A stretch of 32,163 nucleotides of DNA from a virus. Position 1 is the stretch's first letter. Every line of letters begins with the position of its first letter. The stretch lies in the IMG/VR virus record IMGVR_UViG_3300010883_000232, positions 1-32,163 of that record; one strand, 5' to 3'. Of the stretch, positions 24,733 through 31,398 are shown one piece after another. The position numbers and the translations under genes are program-made. Under the pieces are notes generated by a model that did no database searches, was not told where the DNA came from, and saw only the letters and a program-made list of their open reading frames with translations.

Positions 24733-25222
24733 GATTAAAATCTCCATCGCGCTCCAGGCGGGAACGCGTCCATGAATAACAATGATACGTCTTCCGAGAT
24801 GGCCCGTAATCCTCGACAGACGCCTCGCGGATAGCACCTAACGATTCCAACCACCTGTGGGCTATGTCATGCCCATCCATCGACCAGCAATCGCAACGCA
24901 CGGCGCCGTCATCGATCATCTGTGGCATCATTCGCCGCTTGATGTCCTTCGTCACGGCCAACGCAACCTCAGACCACCGATCGGTGGCAAACATCCAGAC
25001 AGTCCACATCAACGGGCGTGACAGAAAAGCGCCATATGCCGAAACCGGACAACCACCGGAAAGCGCAACAGTAGCAATGCCGCCAGCAGTACAGGACATC
25101 GCCGCCAAATCCTCGGCCTTACCAGACCAAATCAGCGGCATAATCTCCTCGACATCCAGATCACGCATGTTCCGCGCAATGAAAACGACATCCCCATAGA
25201 CCGCCGGCACCAACTCAGCCAA
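24587..25222 (-). CDS. T7 gp13-like virion morphogenesis protein (acetyltransferase-like fold)
   Basis: 211 residues from a TTG at 25222 overlapping the terminase stop. The first 150 residues show a GNAT-like layout of the T7 gp13 family: ARNMRDLDVEEIMPL at about 16-30, a strand pair with TVALSGGCPVSAYGAF, a central MWTVWMFATD strand and the late helix AHRWLESLGAIRE. In T7 this protein is required for internal core assembly rather than for known acetyl transfer. The last approximately 45 residues are low-complexity (Ser, Ala, Pro, Arg, Gly) and lie over the proline-rich gene in another frame, so the family domain probably ends near residue 165. Confidence 0.72.
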   Translation of the reverse strand: MAELVPAVYGDVVFIARNMRDLDVEEIMPLIWSGKAEDLAAMSCTAGGIATVALSGGCPVSAYGAFLSRPLMWTVWMFATDRWSEVALAVTKDIKRRMMPQMIDDGAVRCDCWSMDGHDIAHRWLESLGAIREASVEDYGPSRKTYHCYSWTRSRLERDGDFNHVFRTLRSKSSKASTAPAPTRAAPDAGRSGGESRGHGETQTAIVSQGA

Positions 25223-26546
25223 AAGTGTGATCCGGCGGCGTCATAACCTGACCGCCCCCAGGTAACCGGCCGGTGCGAGCGGCAACAGATAAAACATCAC
25301 CATCATCATCACGCAAACCAACGCACAAATAACGGAACGAATCGCAGGAGTGGGAACTCCAGTCATGGTTCGGCCGGTCTTTCCAATCCCCCGTCCTGTC
25401 AGAAAACTGGCGATGGTAATGCCTGAGAGCCTTGAGCCCGTCAGAACAGTTGCCGCGGTCGAAATAACACCTTGGGATCGACGCCCGTACAGCCTCAATC
25501 CCATCTGCAACAGTCAACCTGGGCACTACGGTCGGACGCACCCCTAAATTCATTAAAATCTCATAGCGAGAATTGCCAGACCCCAACTCCCTGACCATCA
25601 CATCATGGGGAAATAAATGGCGCCCGTAAGTGTAAGGACGTTCCTTCAGAATCTTGATGTAGTGATGAAGCCCCTGCCCGCTGTCCTCAAAATAATCGAT
25701 GACGCGGATAACATTCTCCCGCGGCATAACCTGGACGAACCAGATCGCGGTCGAATCCGCAATGCCTAAATCCCAGCTTGTCGTTACCTCCAGATTCGGT
25801 TCCCAGGGAATACTCCCGATGCGGCCATCGAGGTCCGCACTGTCGAGAGCCTTGGCAAAATAAGAACCGACTAATGGAGCTTGCCAATTTACCTCGAACT
25901 CCTGGTCATATTGCGACGGGTCCATCGTCACGCGAGCCGCGTCGAGCTCCGTTTGCTCCAGAACCCCCGTCTCGGATGCCGGGAAACGCATGGCAAACCA
26001 TTCAGGATTACCAGACTCCATCTCTCCCAGCGCAGTGTCGTAAATCTCCTTGAACTGATTCTCACCGCGTGGCGTCCCGATCCACAAACACTTCCCGGTG
26101 CCGAAATCAGACAGCGCAGGGCGCACGATCTCAGGAAACAACCGCGCATTCATGTCGGCATACTCATCGAGACAACAAGCGTCGAGCCTCAACCCGCGCA
26201 AACTGTCGGGATTCTCTGCCCCCAGGAGCCAGATACGGCGCCCATCAGGCAAATCACAACGCAACTCGGCCTCATTAAACTTAACACCGGGAATAACCCC
26301 GGCGTAATCCCGCAACATCACCCAGGCAATCCGCTTGGCAGCGCCATAAGTCGGCGCAATATAAGCCCCTTGTGCCCGTGGATGGGGACACGTCAGTACT
26401 TCCCGCAACAACCAGTTAATCGCCATCACCGTCTTCCCAAACCTGCGATGGCAAACTGCTACGCTGAAACGCCTCGCCCGTGCGTGAAACTCCTTCTGCA
26501 AAGGCCGCGGCGTATAGGGAATCTTGATCTGCTGAATCTCAGACAT
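25215..26546 (-). CDS. Terminase large subunit (packaging ATPase and nuclease)
   Basis: 443 residues from ATG at 26546. An in-frame TTG one codon upstream is less likely. ATPase: Walker A HRRFGKT at 33-39, Walker B CCLDEYAD with catalytic E128, coupling motif IGTPRG. Nuclease (RNase H-like): SWDLGIADSTA supplies the first acidic residue and HSCDSFRY, near residue 405, the last. The enzyme pumps DNA through the portal and cuts concatemers. It overlaps the dioxygenase-like gene by eight bases at its start and the gp13-like gene by eight at its end. The subgroup is close to podoviral terminases, but the packaging strategy cannot be read from the motifs alone. Confidence 0.95.
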   Translation of the reverse strand: MSEIQQIKIPYTPRPLQKEFHARARRFSVAVCHRRFGKTVMAINWLLREVLTCPHPRAQGAYIAPTYGAAKRIAWVMLRDYAGVIPGVKFNEAELRCDLPDGRRIWLLGAENPDSLRGLRLDACCLDEYADMNARLFPEIVRPALSDFGTGKCLWIGTPRGENQFKEIYDTALGEMESGNPEWFAMRFPASETGVLEQTELDAARVTMDPSQYDQEFEVNWQAPLVGSYFAKALDSADLDGRIGSIPWEPNLEVTTSWDLGIADSTAIWFVQVMPRENVIRVIDYFEDSGQGLHHYIKILKERPYTYGRHLFPHDVMVRELGSGNSRYEILMNLGVRPTVVPRLTVADGIEAVRASIPRCYFDRGNCSDGLKALRHYHRQFSDRTGDWKDRPNHDWSSHSCDSFRYLCVGLRDDDGDVLSVAARTGRLPGGGQVMTPPDHTFG

Positions 26547-26976
26547 CAACCCCCCCTAAAAACATGATCAACGCCCGACGATTACCGCGATGCTTCGCTA
26601 CCGAATGAACATTATCCGATACGCTGTCCCAGGTGATCAAATCGCAATAAGGAAATAACGGCGTATCAGGATCATCCTGGAAATAAAACCCGCCACCGGT
26701 AAAATCAGCATCCGGGTTCGTCAAAAGAACTCCCGCACTATACGAACACCAACTCATATGACCCTTGGCGCCCCGATCCGTATGCCAGGGATGACCCTCC
26801 AGCCTCTGCTCCACCCTCACATAAGAAGGCGCCTCAAGAGAAACAGGCCAACAGGCACCGATCTCGGCCACCACGCCGGCAAGGCGAGGGTCGGAAAACT
26901 CAAGATACCCTACCTCAGATGCAAGATCGGAAGCCTCTGAGGCCGTCAGAACCCCCTCAATATAACGCCTAGCCAA
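26539..26976 (-). CDS. 2-oxoglutarate/Fe(II)-dependent dioxygenase-like protein
   Basis: 145 residues from a TTG at 26976 that overlaps the preceding stop; no ATG is available without losing the domain. The double-stranded beta-helix motif is readable: HTD at 65-67 (first iron ligands), a GGGFYFQDD strand at about 94-102, DLITWDSVSDNVHSV with H124 as third iron ligand, and R133 or R134 in GNRRALIMFLG to bind 2-oxoglutarate. This is a minimal catalytic core. It lies between a small basic protein and the large terminase, unlike most phage dioxygenases that sit in metabolic islands. The substrate is unknown; modification of DNA, a virion protein or a host component are all possible. Confidence 0.75.
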   Translation of the reverse strand: MARRYIEGVLTASEASDLASEVGYLEFSDPRLAGVVAEIGACWPVSLEAPSYVRVEQRLEGHPWHTDRGAKGHMSWCSYSAGVLLTNPDADFTGGGFYFQDDPDTPLFPYCDLITWDSVSDNVHSVAKHRGNRRALIMFLGGVDV

Positions 26977-27181
26977 TCAACTTCCCGCCGAGACGGCGAC
27001 CGCCGCCACCAGGCGTGGCAAGCTGCGCCGCGCGAGGCGAGGGCACCTCACCCAGATGCTCATTCTCAGGCGTCGAGGGATCGTCTGCGACAAACTTGCC
27101 GTCAGAAGCGTGGGCCAGCGGTGCAGCAGCCTTCGCCGGCGCCTTCTTTGCCTTCAAAACCTTCTTCTTCAGTAAAGCCAT
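26969..27181 (-). CDS. Small Lys/Ala-rich protein with Gly-rich tail
   Basis: 70 residues with a good AGGA site seven bases before the ATG. The first 20 residues are nearly all Lys, Ala and Leu (KKKVLKAKKAPAKAAAP), histone- or DNA-binding-like; the middle is acidic and the end is Gly/Arg-rich (GGGGRRLGGKLIG). It starts a co-transcribed group with the dioxygenase-like gene and the large terminase. A head or DNA-packaging accessory role is possible, but no family is recognised. Confidence 0.6.
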   Translation of the reverse strand: MALLKKKVLKAKKAPAKAAAPLAHASDGKFVADDPSTPENEHLGEVPSPRAAQLATPGGGGRRLGGKLIG

Positions 27182-27571
27182 TTTTCTATCCTAACAGTGA
27201 TGTTGGAACCAGAGGAGACCGAAAAATCTTGAAAAACAGAGGTCGCATTTGGAGCGTGGACCCATCAATACCCCAGACCGCCAGGAAATCCGGGGGTACC
27301 CCCCCTCGGCCACGAATCCTGGACAACCGAACATTTCTGCCGATCGTGGGGTGTGTCAAGTTCCCTAACGTTCCATTGACAAACTGACAGCGGCGGGAGA
27401 CCCACGGCCTACCTCAAGGGGACAGCGAACCATCAATCATTCGCACCGGGCTCGACGGCTGACGCCAGGCCCAGGGGTAGGCCCAACGCCAGCCTAGCCG
27501 GCGGCTTCAACAGCGCCAACGTGCTTAGATTCCCTGCGCGAGAACGCGAACGAACAGCTTCAGTCCAACGC
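27182..27571. other. Largest mostly non-coding interval, between small terminase and the packaging genes
   Basis: About 390 GC-rich bases with no convincing gene. A 50-codon frame on the minus strand (27433-27585) overlaps the terminase end but has poor start context and an Arg/Leu/Pro-rich product, so I do not call it. Visible elements are a 12-bp palindrome GGGGGTACCCCC (27292-27303), TTGACA hexamers on both strands near 27355-27380 without matching -10 boxes, and short GGCCC/GGGCC inverted repeats around 27468-27484. Its place beside the small terminase makes a packaging recognition site or a late promoter the natural suspects. Confidence 0.45.
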
Positions 27572-28048
27572 TCAATTCGCCACATCCTCTGATGTAATGG
27601 CGTCGAGGCAAGCGTCGGGGATCGGCTTCGCAACGCCGACAGCCACGGGCTCCTCCTCATCCCACCCGATCACCATTGGACCGGTGTGATGCACCTCCTG
27701 CTTATCCTTGTAGCGGGTATCCAGCTTTGACAGCTTCGCCAGGGCTTGGTGCCCCATGTTATTCGCGGCAGTGACCACGGCCTGGGCTCTCTTCACATCG
27801 CCCTTGAGAGTGTTGTTGATCACACTGCGCTGGGCATCGACTGCCTCGGCGGCATGGACCATGATGCCGCGCTTTTCAGCGGCGAAACATTCATCATCCA
27901 GCTTCTTGTCCTTGATGCGCCACTTCTGGAGCGCCCTGATCGTCGGCATATGGGCATCAAGGCATACAGCCGTGATTGTTTCACCCACACTAAAGCGTTC
28001 GAGGATTTCCTCGATCATCTTATCGGTACGGATTGAAGGCGGTGGCAT
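27572..28048 (-). CDS. Terminase small subunit
   Basis: 158 residues with GAGG six bases before the ATG at 28048. The N-terminal 45 residues (a KMIEEILERFSVGETITAVC stretch, then TIRALQKWRIKD) form the helix-turn-helix of the small terminase family that reads substeps of the packaging site. A central helical oligomerisation region follows (KGDVKRAQAVVTAANNMGHQ, then LAKLSKLDTRYKDKQEVHHT), and an acidic C-terminus that could contact the large subunit. It is separated from the large terminase by about 1.0 kb, which includes two other genes and a non-coding interval. An intrinsic terminator lies immediately upstream. Confidence 0.82.
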   Translation of the reverse strand: MPPPSIRTDKMIEEILERFSVGETITAVCLDAHMPTIRALQKWRIKDKKLDDECFAAEKRGIMVHAAEAVDAQRSVINNTLKGDVKRAQAVVTAANNMGHQALAKLSKLDTRYKDKQEVHHTGPMVIGWDEEEPVAVGVAKPIPDACLDAITSEDVAN

Positions 28049-28056
28049 GTATACCT

Positions 28057-28089
28057 CAATAAAAACAGGGACCGCGTTAACGGCCCCTG
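28057..28089 (-). terminator. Intrinsic terminator between DUF6456-like gene and small terminase
   Basis: CAGGGGCCG pairs with CGGTCCCTG (one G-U pair) around the loop TTAACG, followed on the minus strand by TTTTTATT. It ends only nine bases before the small terminase start, and its T-tract overlaps that gene's leader. It separates the replication-side transcript from the packaging and structural genes. A competing hairpin upstream is described in the findings. Confidence 0.82.
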
Positions 28090-28114
28090 AGTCAGGGAGA
28101 TCGGAGGAAGTACC

Positions 28115-28128
28115 GGCACAACTGTGCC
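28115..28128. repeat. Short inverted repeat, operator-like
   Basis: GGCACA and TGTGCC are separated by two bases. The element lies in the 147-base gap between the DUF6456-like gene and the small terminase, upstream of the terminator. It could be a dimeric protein site or a small RNA hairpin; there is no independent support. Confidence 0.3.
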
Positions 28129-28195
28129 AATAGCGAATTACCTACCATCGATATGATGTCGCAACAAGACGAACAAGAACAGAACATCAACATAA

Positions 28196-28711
28196 TCACA
28201 CCACCTTGTAGAACCCGACAAGGCCATCCAGCGCGAGGCGCAACGCCACCATGCCATCCTGTTCAGGCCGTTTGGACATCTTCACGCCTTTCCAGCTACC
28301 GGCAGTGAAACCCTCACCGACCACATGCTCGATAATATCCGACAGAGGTGCGCCTACATACACCAGGGCAGCCCGAACACGCTGCTTCGACAACTGGATA
28401 GCCTCGGCTGCTTCCATCGGCATCTCTCCACCGGATGGCGCATTATTATATCTGACCTGGGCATACGTTGCGGCGAGGTTCGCCCTCCGGTACTGCCCGG
28501 CAAAGATATCCGCCGCTATGTACTGCGTGTCGGATATCGACCCGCGACTACGGTAAGTCTCGATAGGATCGATGGCGGTATTCCGCAGCGCCTTAACACC
28601 AGCGATTGGTGTTTCGATCTCGACATACGATCCATGCTGCTGCTGTTCAGCCGGACCATAATCCGACCTCGTAGTTTCCTTCGGCTCCCCCTTCTTATTC
28701 TTCTTACTCAT
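28196..28711 (-). CDS. DUF6456-like protein (probable DNA-related, unknown)
   Basis: 171 residues from ATG at 28711 with AGGTGG just upstream; a GTG two codons earlier is less likely. After a basic, disordered start (MSKKNKKGEPKETTR) comes a domain with the pattern of DUF6456: RNTAIDPIETYRSRGSIS, Q-x-x-AAD-x-F-x-x-x-YRRA, SKQRVRAALVYVG and a C-terminal LRLALDGLVGFY. I know this domain mainly from alphaproteobacterial proteins of unknown function, so it is a clue to the host. It is linked through a TAATG overlap to the repeat-rich segment and the helicase. Confidence 0.65.
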   Translation of the reverse strand: MSKKNKKGEPKETTRSDYGPAEQQQHGSYVEIETPIAGVKALRNTAIDPIETYRSRGSISDTQYIAADIFAGQYRRANLAATYAQVRYNNAPSGGEMPMEAAEAIQLSKQRVRAALVYVGAPLSDIIEHVVGEGFTAGSWKGVKMSKRPEQDGMVALRLALDGLVGFYKVV

Positions 28712-28827
28712 TACCACCTGTCCTGTCTCGTTTTACGTCCCATCAAGACTGGCGAGACAGCAGGACCGTCTATAGACGGTCCCTGTCTTGTCTCGCCATA
28801 TGGGCAATTGCGCGAGACATGTCCCAT
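28711..28827 (-). CDS. Possible 38-aa mini-gene in the repeat segment
   Basis: ATG at 28827 shares a base with the TGA of the 12-codon frame before it, and its TAA shares a base with the ATG of the DUF6456-like gene (TAATG). The peptide starts MGHVSRNCPYGETRQ and ends MGRKTRQDRW; it reads through the CTGTCTCG repeats and the palindrome, which contribute its TRQ repeats. The ribosome binding site is weak. It may be translated only to carry ribosomes across the segment, or may be chance. Confidence 0.33.
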   Translation of the reverse strand: MGHVSRNCPYGETRQGPSIDGPAVSPVLMGRKTRQDRW

Positions 28828-28861
28828 CAACTGTCTCGCGCCTGTCTCGCACCTGTCTCGC
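28723..28861. repeat. Cluster of seven CTGTCTCG motifs (iteron-like)
   Basis: Copies on the plus strand are at 28723-28730, 28789-28796 (TGTCTCGC), 28831-28839, 28842-28850 and 28853-28861; reversed copies are at 28752-28760 and 28812-28819. The last three plus copies are spaced exactly 11 bases apart, one DNA turn. A ten-base repeat GTCCCATCAA also occurs twice (28737-28746 and 28821-28830). The cluster lies between the helicase-primase and the DUF6456-like gene. Iteron-like origin or multi-site protein binding is the main reading. Confidence 0.75.
28751..28797. repeat. 47-base inverted repeat with a perfect 20-bp palindrome
   Basis: The centre GGACCGTCTATAGACGGTCC (28763-28782) is a perfect palindrome. 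It is flanked by CAG on the left and CTG on the right, and outside these by GGCGAGACA (28751-28759) and TGTCTCGCC (28789-28797), which pair again. In RNA it would fold as a long hairpin with a UAUA loop and a small internal loop; no T-tract follows, so it is not an intrinsic terminator. It may be a cruciform, an RNase III site or a protein site. Confidence 0.8.
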
Positions 28862-28865
28862 TCAT
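28827..28865 (-). CDS. Possible 12-aa leader-like peptide after the helicase
   Basis: ATG at 28865 shares its A with the helicase TAA and is preceded by GGAGG at a good distance. Twelve codons (MSETGARQARDS) end in a TGA that overlaps the next ATG. The three tandem CTGTCTCG repeats form its coding sequence. The strong start signal suggests ribosomes do initiate here, though the peptide may have no function of its own. Confidence 0.3.
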   Translation of the reverse strand: MSETGARQARDS

Positions 28866-30664
28866 TATATCCTCCAAATACTTTCACTATTTCCAGCAAA
28901 TTTGCTGCCTTTGATGAGGTCGATCTTTGCTCTATCGACTACTTTTCTGGTTCCCGCCGACACCACATCTGCGCCATCGTCCTTTGGTGGCATGATCCCG
29001 TTCCTGACACACCACGTTCTGATGTCTGTCATTGAGATGGATGCGACATCGGCGCCGTTATGCCCTACAGGCCGTCTACTGACATTGATTGCCAGGTTGT
29101 CATATGCCTCTACGATGGCGTCTCTGAAGTTGGATCGATCATCGCCTCTCTTACTGGTTTCTTTCGTGACGCCTGATATATCCCAGCCGTCTTGCGTGAG
29201 GGCGCATTGGATGGGGGAGAACTCCTCGGCATTGAGGTGGGTGCGAAGCCTGTGTTTGGTGAAGTTGAGGACGAACCCTTCGCCGTTATCTTTCGGGCGG
29301 TCGAGGCGCAGGACGGTGTCCAGCTCCCATTCCCTTGTGTTGCTGCCGTATGATCTGCCTTCCGCGTGACCTGTATGGTGCACCCATATCTGTGCGATGT
29401 AACGATTTGTCAGGCTTTTCATCAATTTTTTGATGGGTTCCCAGCTTTCCTCTTCTTTCATATCGCCCGACAACAGGCACATTATGGAGTCGAAGATGAT
29501 GACGTTGGGCTGATACAGGTCGATCTGGCGTTCCAGCCATGCCTGGCCTTCATCGTTGTTCAGAGGCGGGATGTCCTCGCCATCGGCTTGTAGGCTGTCA
29601 CGGTTGAGCCCGAATACCTGTGCGCTCTCACCGTAGAGGTTGGCTACCTGTTGTGTTCGTTCCTTGAAGGTTTCCCGCGGCATTTCACCATCGATGTAGA
29701 GTACGCGGCACGGTCTGCCACCTTTCCAGTTCAGGAAATCTTTGCCGGCGGCTATGGCTGTCGCCATGTTGAGGGCGAAGAGCGTCTTCCCCAGCCCTGT
29801 TGGCGCATAGATCATCCACCTTGAGGTCGTACACATCACGGTGCCCATGAGGTAGTCTCTGGGCGGCATCTCTTTCTTCAGCCACGCTGCGAGGCTTTCC
29901 TTTGCTGGATCGTTTGGTCGTATCTGCGAAATCAATGTGCGTATATCGTTACGCTGTATCCACTGGACGATGTCATCCTTGTCGTTGAGGTTTTTGCATA
30001 TGTCGGCGGTGGTGATGGATGCCGCGATGCCTGTGAGTTTCTCGGCAACCGCCGCCATGTGTTTGCGTCCAGGATCATCGTTATCCGGTATCAGGATGAC
30101 GTGCTTGCCGGCGAAGTGTTCATTGAGTTCCTGTTGCCAGTTACCTGCGCCACCTGGGTTGCAGGTTGCGGGATAACCGGCGCGGTTGAGTGCCTCGACA
30201 CCCTGTTCACCCTCGACAACGATGATGCTTTCGTAGGTATGCCAGTGATGAAGTTGATACGGCAGACGGGTAACGCCATCCATGTTGTGGCTGTCGAGGC
30301 CGTGTTGGCGGAACGTCTTGCCACCGTCTGGGTCAGGCAACCGATCGACCACGAATGCCGGCGTTCCGTTCTGGTCCCTGTATATGTGTTGTCTGGGGTT
30401 AGGGTAGTCCGGGGGGAATGCGATATCGCCGCTATATTCACTGACCTTGTGTTGTTTGACGGCGCCGACGCGGAGCATGGCTTCATAAACAGCGTCTTGG
30501 CTACACCCTGCATGGCAATGCCACAGGACCATGTCATCCTCGCCGTCACTGATGGACAGGGACGGGGTGCGGTCCTTGTGTGCCGGGCAGCGCGCGGTGA
30601 AGGAGCCGTCGCTGTTAAGCCGGGCCTTTTCCAGGTGTGAGGCTATTTCTTTTGCTGTTGGCAT
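28865..30664 (-). CDS. Primase with TOPRIM and RecA-like helicase domain
   Basis: 599 residues, ATG at 30664. Zinc-binding domain: C26-P-A-H29 and the CHAGC motif (C50, C54), as in phage and plasmid primases. TOPRIM: VVEGEQG at about 148-154 and IPDNDDPGR at about 192-200, the acidic residues that hold metal ions for primer synthesis. ATPase: APTGLGKT near 284-292 (Walker A) and VIIFDS near 388-394 (Walker B), resembling the RepA/AAA_25 group rather than the DnaB or T7 gp4 hexamer. It would prime and unwind the phage origin. The C-terminal 100 residues are less conserved. Its stop is joined to the repeat segment, a plausible site of action. Confidence 0.9.
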   Translation of the reverse strand: MPTAKEIASHLEKARLNSDGSFTARCPAHKDRTPSLSISDGEDDMVLWHCHAGCSQDAVYEAMLRVGAVKQHKVSEYSGDIAFPPDYPNPRQHIYRDQNGTPAFVVDRLPDPDGGKTFRQHGLDSHNMDGVTRLPYQLHHWHTYESIIVVEGEQGVEALNRAGYPATCNPGGAGNWQQELNEHFAGKHVILIPDNDDPGRKHMAAVAEKLTGIAASITTADICKNLNDKDDIVQWIQRNDIRTLISQIRPNDPAKESLAAWLKKEMPPRDYLMGTVMCTTSRWMIYAPTGLGKTLFALNMATAIAAGKDFLNWKGGRPCRVLYIDGEMPRETFKERTQQVANLYGESAQVFGLNRDSLQADGEDIPPLNNDEGQAWLERQIDLYQPNVIIFDSIMCLLSGDMKEEESWEPIKKLMKSLTNRYIAQIWVHHTGHAEGRSYGSNTREWELDTVLRLDRPKDNGEGFVLNFTKHRLRTHLNAEEFSPIQCALTQDGWDISGVTKETSKRGDDRSNFRDAIVEAYDNLAINVSRRPVGHNGADVASISMTDIRTWCVRNGIMPPKDDGADVVSAGTRKVVDRAKIDLIKGSKFAGNSESIWRI

Positions 30665-30683
30665 ACCCGCCGCCTGTAGCCGG

Positions 30684-31355
30684 TCATAGTAACATCTCCT
30701 GTATAGCCTTTTTGGGCGGCTCTATGAACAAATCCGGCTCTGCATATGCCTGTTCGATCCGCTTGCAGGCTATGTCGAAGTATTTTGGCTCTAGTTCAAT
30801 GCCGATGAACTTGCGGCCCAGTTTGGCGCAGGCAACGCCCGTGGTGCCGCTGCCCATGAAGGGGTCGAGGATGGTGTCGCAGTCAATCGGCAGACGGCCT
30901 ATGCACCACCGCATTAGAGCCAGCGGCTTTTGTGTCGGGTGGTCTTTGTGTAAGCCAGACGGGGATAAGTCAAAAATCCGTGAAGCCTCGCGCCATTGGG
31001 AACACCAAGCTATCTCACAATCATTGAAGTGCATTCCCCGAATTGCCTTATTCCAGATATACATTTGTTTTGTTCTGGGTAATAAATCCAGATAGTAGTT
31101 TGCACCCCAGAAAATCTGGTATTTGGACATTCCGCGCATTAGGTCGATATGCCCTGCCGTGATCGGCTTGTCCCATTCCTGCGTTTTATCGCTATCAAAC
31201 GGGCGGGCCGCATTTGTCCCGCGATTATTCCAGTCGCCCAACCCATAAGGCGGGTCAGTAACTACCGCGTCCACCTTGTCCAGCGTCGGCAGGATTTCCA
31301 GACAATCCCCTTGATACAGGGTGGCATCGCCTATGATTGTCGGCGTATGACTCAT
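30684..31355 (-). CDS. DNA methyltransferase, beta-type (DPPY)
   Basis: 223 residues. The catalytic motif DPPYGLG at 34-40 comes first and the SAM-binding motif DPFMGSGTTG at about 160-170 last, the circularly permuted order of the beta class of N4-cytosine or N6-adenine methyltransferases. HPTQKPLALM precedes the SAM motif, as is typical. The short central region (about 45-150) contains the target-recognition part. No restriction endonuclease is adjacent, so it is an orphan phage enzyme, probably protecting phage DNA or marking it for regulation or packaging. AAGG and GCGGAA lie before the ATG. Confidence 0.88.
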   Translation of the reverse strand: MSHTPTIIGDATLYQGDCLEILPTLDKVDAVVTDPPYGLGDWNNRGTNAARPFDSDKTQEWDKPITAGHIDLMRGMSKYQIFWGANYYLDLLPRTKQMYIWNKAIRGMHFNDCEIAWCSQWREASRIFDLSPSGLHKDHPTQKPLALMRWCIGRLPIDCDTILDPFMGSGTTGVACAKLGRKFIGIELEPKYFDIACKRIEQAYAEPDLFIEPPKKAIQEMLL

Positions 31356-31398
31356 GCTATTTCCGCCTTCCGGCGTTTAAAATTACTGTAAATGCCCA

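Noticed and set aside
27355-27380. TTGACA hexamers as sigma-70 promoters
   Set aside because: No acceptable -10 box at 16-18 bases on either strand.
27433-27585. 50-codon minus-strand frame after the small terminase
   Set aside because: AGAGG directly touches the ATG, too close for initiation, and the product is Arg/Leu/Pro-rich without pattern. It cannot be excluded but is not called.
28831-28861. Tandem 11-base repeats as a CRISPR remnant
   Set aside because: Units are directly tandem with no spacers and far too short; inverted copies are also present.
28788-29369. 193-residue plus-strand frame over the helicase end
   Set aside because: Antisense to the helicase C-terminus, no recognisable domain and no ribosome binding site.
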